This document shows positions 39,419-42,224 of a stretch of DNA of 42,224 bases, piece after piece. The translations under genes and the position numbers were made by a program. The stretch spans positions 1 through 42,224 of the forward strand of contig DASTAY010000021.1 in the NCBI GenBank assembly GCA_035712345.1. Reading direction: 5' to 3'. Position 1 is the stretch's first letter, and each line of letters starts with the position of its first letter. The notes under the pieces were generated by a model. The model saw only the letters and a list, made by a program, of their open reading frames with translations, was not told where the DNA came from and did not search any database. The stretch is from VRUE01 sp035712345 (lineage in GTDB: Bacteria > Actinomycetota > Thermoleophilia > Solirubrobacterales > 70-9).

Positions 39419-40221
39419 TGACCCTTCCAGCGCGGCTTGCGCTTCTCGGCGAAGGCTTCCACGCCCTCGCGCAGGTCCTCGGAGGCGAAGCAGGATTCGC
39501 GCAGGGCGATCAGGCCGCCCTCCTGCTGCTCGCTGAGGACTGGGTTCGAGTTCAGCACTTCGATCGCGCGCTTGTTGCCGCGCATCGAGAGCGGTGCGTT
39601 GGCCGCGATCCCCTCAGCCAGCGCGATCGCCGCCGCTTCGAACTGCTCGTCCTCGACCACCTCGTGCACGAGGCCGATCTGCTCGGCGCGCTCGGCGCTG
39701 AAGTTGCGCCCGGTGAGGAACAGCTCCTTGGTGCGCGGCAGGCCGAGCGTGTCGAGGAACTTGCGCAGGCCGGTGTGGCCGTAGACGAGGCCGAGCTTGG
39801 CCGGGGGCATGCCGAGTTTGGCGCCGGCGGCGCAGATCCGCAGGTCGCAGGTCATCGCCAGCTCGAGGCCGCCGCCGAGGCAGTGGCCGTTGATCGCGGC
39901 GACGGTCGGCCAGGGATGCGAGGCGAGCGCCTCCATCGCGTCGTGGAAGGGATGGGCGACGAGGGCCTCGGCGTCGCGCTCGAAGGTCTCGCCCGGGATC
40001 GCTGTCAGGTCGTAGCCGGCGGAGAAGGCGGGCGGCGCGCCGGTGATCATCACGCACCGGGTCTCGATCCCGCGGTCGAGGCGCGGCAGCGCTTCGGCGA
40101 GCGTGTCGAGGATCTCGTGGTCGAGCGCGTTGCGGCGCTCGGGGTTGGAGATGCGGATGCGGACGACCGCCTCGGCCGGCGAGTCGAGCAGCAGCTTGCC
40201 GTCGGCGAGCTGCTGCTTCAC
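39415..40221 (-). CDS. Enoyl-CoA hydratase/isomerase family protein
   Basis: A crotonase-fold enzyme acting on acyl-CoA thioesters. The 268-aa product has ERRNALDHEILDTL (start of the fold), the first oxyanion-hole block FSAGYDLTAIPG, the second INGHCLGGGLELAMTCDLRI, and the C-terminal helix EGVEAFAEKRKPRWKG. The acidic residues of true hydratases are not both clear, so the reaction is open. GTG 40221 overlaps the stop of the biotinyl protein gene (GTGA). The frame is open upstream, but those residues belong to another gene. Confidence 0.9.
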   Translation of the reverse strand: MKQQLADGKLLLDSPAEAVVRIRISNPERRNALDHEILDTLAEALPRLDRGIETRCVMITGAPPAFSAGYDLTAIPGETFERDAEALVAHPFHDAMEALASHPWPTVAAINGHCLGGGLELAMTCDLRICAAGAKLGMPPAKLGLVYGHTGLRKFLDTLGLPRTKELFLTGRNFSAERAEQIGLVHEVVEDEQFEAAAIALAEGIAANAPLSMRGNKRAIEVLNSNPVLSEQQEGGLIALRESCFASEDLREGVEAFAEKRKPRWKGQ

Positions 40222-40430
40222 TGGAGCACTACGAGGACGTCGCCTTCGCTGACCGACTGGCCCTCCTCGCAGCGGATCTCCTTCACGGTCCCGTCGTCCT
40301 CGGCCTCGACCGGGATCTCCATCTTCATCGACTCGAGGATGACGACGGTGTCGCCGTCTTCGACTTCGTCGCCGACCGCGACCTCGATTTTCCAGACGTT
40401 CCCGGTTATGTGAGCCTCGATGTCCGCCAT
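40218..40430 (-). CDS. Stand-alone biotinyl/lipoyl carrier protein (BCCP-like)
   Basis: A 70-aa single-domain protein carrying the biotinylation motif ESMKMEIP with Lys36 as the attachment site. Glycines flanking the hairpin turn (VGDEVEDGDTVVILES) complete the fold. Stand-alone proteins like this serve as the biotin carrier of acyl-CoA carboxylases whose other subunits are elsewhere. It is first gene of an operon with an enoyl-CoA hydratase and a DNA glycosylase. A TATTCT box (40444-40439) ends 8 nt before ATG 40430. Biotin genes are also in this window, but with no direct link. Confidence 0.93.
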   Translation of the reverse strand: MADIEAHITGNVWKIEVAVGDEVEDGDTVVILESMKMEIPVEAEDDGTVKEIRCEEGQSVSEGDVLVVLQ

Positions 40431-40450
40431 GGGCCGGGAGAATATCCGGC

Positions 40451-41140
40451 GTGCCCGACCTTGCCGTCATCGTCGCCGCGCGCAACGAGGCCGACCGGAT
40501 CGGCGAGACCCTGCGCGCGTTGCGCGGCGCCTTTCCCGGGGCGGCGCTCTGGGTCGCCGACGACGCCTCGACCGACGGCACCGCCGAGGCGGCGATGGCC
40601 GCGGGCGCGCAGGTCGTCAGTCGCGGACGGCCACACGGCAAGGGCGCCAACGTGACCGCGGCGGTCGACGCGGCGCTGAGCGTGGAGCCCACGCCCGCCC
40701 TGGTCGTGCTCTGCGACGGCGACCTGGGCGCCTCGGCCGCCGAGCTGGCGCCGTTGGCGGGCGCCGTCGAGCGCGGTGAGTGCGACCTCGCCGTCGCCAC
40801 CTTTCGTCGCCGCGCCGGTGGCGGCTTCGGCCTCGCGCTCGGCTTCGCCCGCTGGGCGATACGCCGTCGCTGCGGCCTCGTGACGCATGCGCCGATCTCG
40901 GGCCAGCGGGCGCTGCGGGTCGAGGCGCTGCGGGCGACGTTGCCCTTCGCCCGCGGCTACGGCATGGAGGTGGGGATGACGATCGACGCGGTGCGCGCCG
41001 GTTACCGCCTGCGCGAGTACGAGCTCGACCTCTCGCACCGCGCCACCGGCCGCACCCTCGCGGGATTCGCCCACCGTGCGCGCCAGCTGGCCGACTTCGC
41101 CCGCGCCTACCGGTCGCGTCCTCGGTTGGTCGAGAGCTAA
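40451..41140 (+). CDS. Glycosyltransferase family 2 protein
   Basis: A 229-aa GT-A fold protein with no membrane segment. The N-terminal nucleotide-binding part is LAVIVAARNEADRIGETLRAL, followed by DDASTDGTAEAA and the metal-binding DxD-type motif in LCDGDLGASAAEL. The acceptor part (ISGQRALRVEAL, YGMEVGMTIDAV) resembles glucosyl-3-phosphoglycerate synthase-like and dolichol-phosphate-sugar synthase-like enzymes. The substrate is unknown. GTG 40451 is divergent from the biotinyl protein, and the promoters of the two overlap (about 20 nt between starts). The stop overlaps the cupin gene by 4 bp on the other strand. Confidence 0.87.
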   Translation: MPDLAVIVAARNEADRIGETLRALRGAFPGAALWVADDASTDGTAEAAMAAGAQVVSRGRPHGKGANVTAAVDAALSVEPTPALVVLCDGDLGASAAELAPLAGAVERGECDLAVATFRRRAGGGFGLALGFARWAIRRRCGLVTHAPISGQRALRVEALRATLPFARGYGMEVGMTIDAVRAGYRLREYELDLSHRATGRTLAGFAHRARQLADFARAYRSRPRLVES

Positions 41141-41499
41141 CCGCGCTTCGCGTAGTCGCCGATCTCGCCGAAATCGACCATCACGCAGGCCTCGGGGCCG
41201 GGGACCTCCGCATCGTGGCCCGGCGGAATCGCAACGACATCGCCCGCATTGACCTCGATTTCCGAGCCGTCGTCCATGTAGACGCGCATGCTGCCGGACA
41301 GCACGTAGGCGAAGTGGGCGGTCTGGCAGGAGTCGGTGCCGGCGATCGGCTTCACGTTCTCCGACCATTTCCAACCGGGCTCGAACGTTCCCTTCGCAAC
41401 CGCGTGGCCGGCGAGCTGCACCACCTCCGCCTGGCCGTTGCCTTCGAACCGGCGGACCTCGTCGGGCGAGTCGAACTTCTTGACTTCAGCTGCTGCCAT
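41137..41499 (-). CDS. Cupin-domain protein
   Basis: A 120-aa single cupin fold. It has SCQTAHFAYVLSGSMRVYMDDG (motif 1, with one histidine) and AGDVVAIPPGHDAEVPGPEA (motif 2, with one histidine). Fewer metal-ligand histidines than in typical cupins make the metal uncertain. The sequence resembles small cupins of unknown function that bind small ligands. ATG 41499 has an AAGGAA ribosome-binding site; the frame is open to 41550 but without a better start. It is divergent from glpK. Confidence 0.85.
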   Translation of the reverse strand: MAAAEVKKFDSPDEVRRFEGNGQAEVVQLAGHAVAKGTFEPGWKWSENVKPIAGTDSCQTAHFAYVLSGSMRVYMDDGSEIEVNAGDVVAIPPGHDAEVPGPEACVMVDFGEIGDYAKRG

Positions 41500-41556
41500 T
41501 TGGGGTTCCTTCCATAGGATTTGACCCCTGCCCCGCTGCTGACGGTACACCCGCTG

Positions 41557-41570
41557 TTGTCACGAGACAA
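41557..41570. promoter_or_regulatory. Inverted repeat immediately before glpK
   Basis: TTGTC (41557-41561), ACGA, GACAA (41566-41570) is a perfect 5-bp inverted repeat 3 nt before the glpK ATG. No ribosome-binding site is visible between it and the start codon. It could be a repressor site or a small hairpin that limits glpK translation. Confidence 0.4.
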
Positions 41571-41573
41571 ACG

Positions 41574-42224
41574 ATGATCCTCGCGATCGACCAGGGCACC
41601 ACCGGGACGACCTGCCTCGTCTTCGATGCCGACGGCCGCGTCGCCGGGCGGTCCTACTCGGAGTTCGAGCAGCACTTCCCCCGTCCCGGCTGGGTCGAGC
41701 ACGACGCGGCTGAGATCTGGGAGGTGACGCGGCGGGTCGCGGCCCGGGCGCTCGCCGACGCGGGCATCGAGGGGGCGGAACTGGACGGGATCGGGATCGC
41801 CAACCAGCGTGAGACCGTCGTCGCCTGGGACCCGGCGAGCGGGGAGCCGCTGCACCGGGCGCTGGTCTGGCAGGACCGGCGCACGGCCGCGCGCTGCGAC
41901 GAGCTGCGCGCGGAGGGGCGGGAGGAGCTGGTGCGGGAGCGCACCGGCCTCGTCCTCGACCCCTACTTCTCCGGCACCAAGATCGAGTGGCTGCTGCGCA
42001 ACGCCGAGGGCGCCGAGCGGGCGGTGTTCGGGACCATCGACTCCTGGCTGCTGTTCAAGCTCACCAGCCGCCACGCCACCGACTACACGAACGCTTCGCG
42101 GACGATGCTGTTCGACATCCGCAGTCTCGCCTGGGACGGCGAGCTCTGCGAGCTGCTCGGGGTCGATCCGGCGCGGCTGCCCGAGCCGTTCCCTTCCTCC
42201 TGCGTCTTCGGCACCACCTCGGAG
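41574..42224 (+). CDS. glpK: Glycerol kinase, partial (cut by the window end)
   Basis: GlpK phosphorylates glycerol to glycerol 3-phosphate. The first 217 codons are present (family length about 500). They start MILAIDQGTTGTTCLVFDAD, with the phosphate-binding loop DQGTTG, then GWVEHDAAEIWE, IANQRETVVAWD, WQDRRTA, GLVLDPYFSGTKIEWLL and TIDSWLLFKL. All are characteristic of glycerol kinase rather than other FGGY sugar kinases. Other glycerol genes would lie beyond the window. Confidence 0.95.
   Translation, partial: MILAIDQGTTGTTCLVFDADGRVAGRSYSEFEQHFPRPGWVEHDAAEIWEVTRRVAARALADAGIEGAELDGIGIANQRETVVAWDPASGEPLHRALVWQDRRTAARCDELRAEGREELVRERTGLVLDPYFSGTKIEWLLRNAEGAERAVFGTIDSWLLFKLTSRHATDYTNASRTMLFDIRSLAWDGELCELLGVDPARLPEPFPSSCVFGTTSE

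Noticed and set aside
1..42224. CRISPR arrays, retrons or other phage-defence loci
   Set aside because: No regularly spaced repeats, reverse transcriptase, Cas, restriction or other defence nucleases were found beyond the two toxin-antitoxin pairs.

Overview
The window is chromosomal DNA from a very G+C-rich actinobacterium. GTG and TTG starts are common, coupled genes overlap by 4 nt (GTGA, ATGA, TTGA), and several proteins belong to actinobacterial subfamilies: an Rv1284-type beta-carbonic anhydrase domain, a DesA3-type desaturase with its Rv3230c-type reductase, a FadD15-type acyl-CoA ligase and a SigB/SigF-type sigma factor. I lean to a deep-branching group such as Thermoleophilia/Solirubrobacterales, but this is inference without a search. 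There is no phage, no IS element and no CRISPR array. No stretch over 300 nt is gene-free; the longest gaps (about 100-210 nt) hold hairpin elements, operators or promoters.

Layout. 1-2914: ribosomal/RNAP operon rpsM-rpsK-rpsD-rpoA-rplQ. 3123-6681 (minus): surE-ligA-truA, all coupled by 4-nt overlaps. 6825-9482: a PBP4-type carboxypeptidase and a patatin-like lipase, divergent. 9498-12329: acyl-CoA ligase, a 60-aa protein and a membrane-anchored DsbA-like protein. 12292-16073: FAD oxidoreductase divergent from a MocR regulator, then an unusual carbonic anhydrase-PdxH fusion. 16140-17402: two convergent toxin-antitoxin pairs (Phd/VapC and RHH/MazF) beside tRNA-Pro(CGG). 17601-22679: a C40-type lipoprotein and a dispersed general-stress partner-switching set (SpoIIE phosphatase, STAS protein, HATPase anti-sigma factor, SigB-type sigma factor). 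22816-27208: superoxide dismutase, rubredoxin plus GMC oxidoreductase, LemA and its neighbour, Nudix hydrolase. 27205-36001: biotin genes (bioA, then bioB-bioF-bioD) flanking a desaturase operon and a MarR/DHA2 efflux pair. 36049-42224: GH3 enzyme, diguanylate cyclase, a biotinyl protein/enoyl-CoA hydratase/DNA glycosylase operon, GT2, cupin and the start of glpK.

Two genome-wide patterns stand out. First, about 17 genes have a TANNNT-like -10 box 6-9 nt before the start codon and no leader, which implies pervasive leaderless transcription; tRNA-Pro has the same arrangement. Second, three intergenic elements (2922-3047, 6697-6826, 37184-37292) share one nested-hairpin architecture: outer arms that differ between copies but pair within each copy, an inner TTTTTCG/CGAAAAA stem, and nearly constant spacing. 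A fourth structured element (8100-8184) may be a distant relative. I do not recognise this family; it is the best candidate for something undescribed here.
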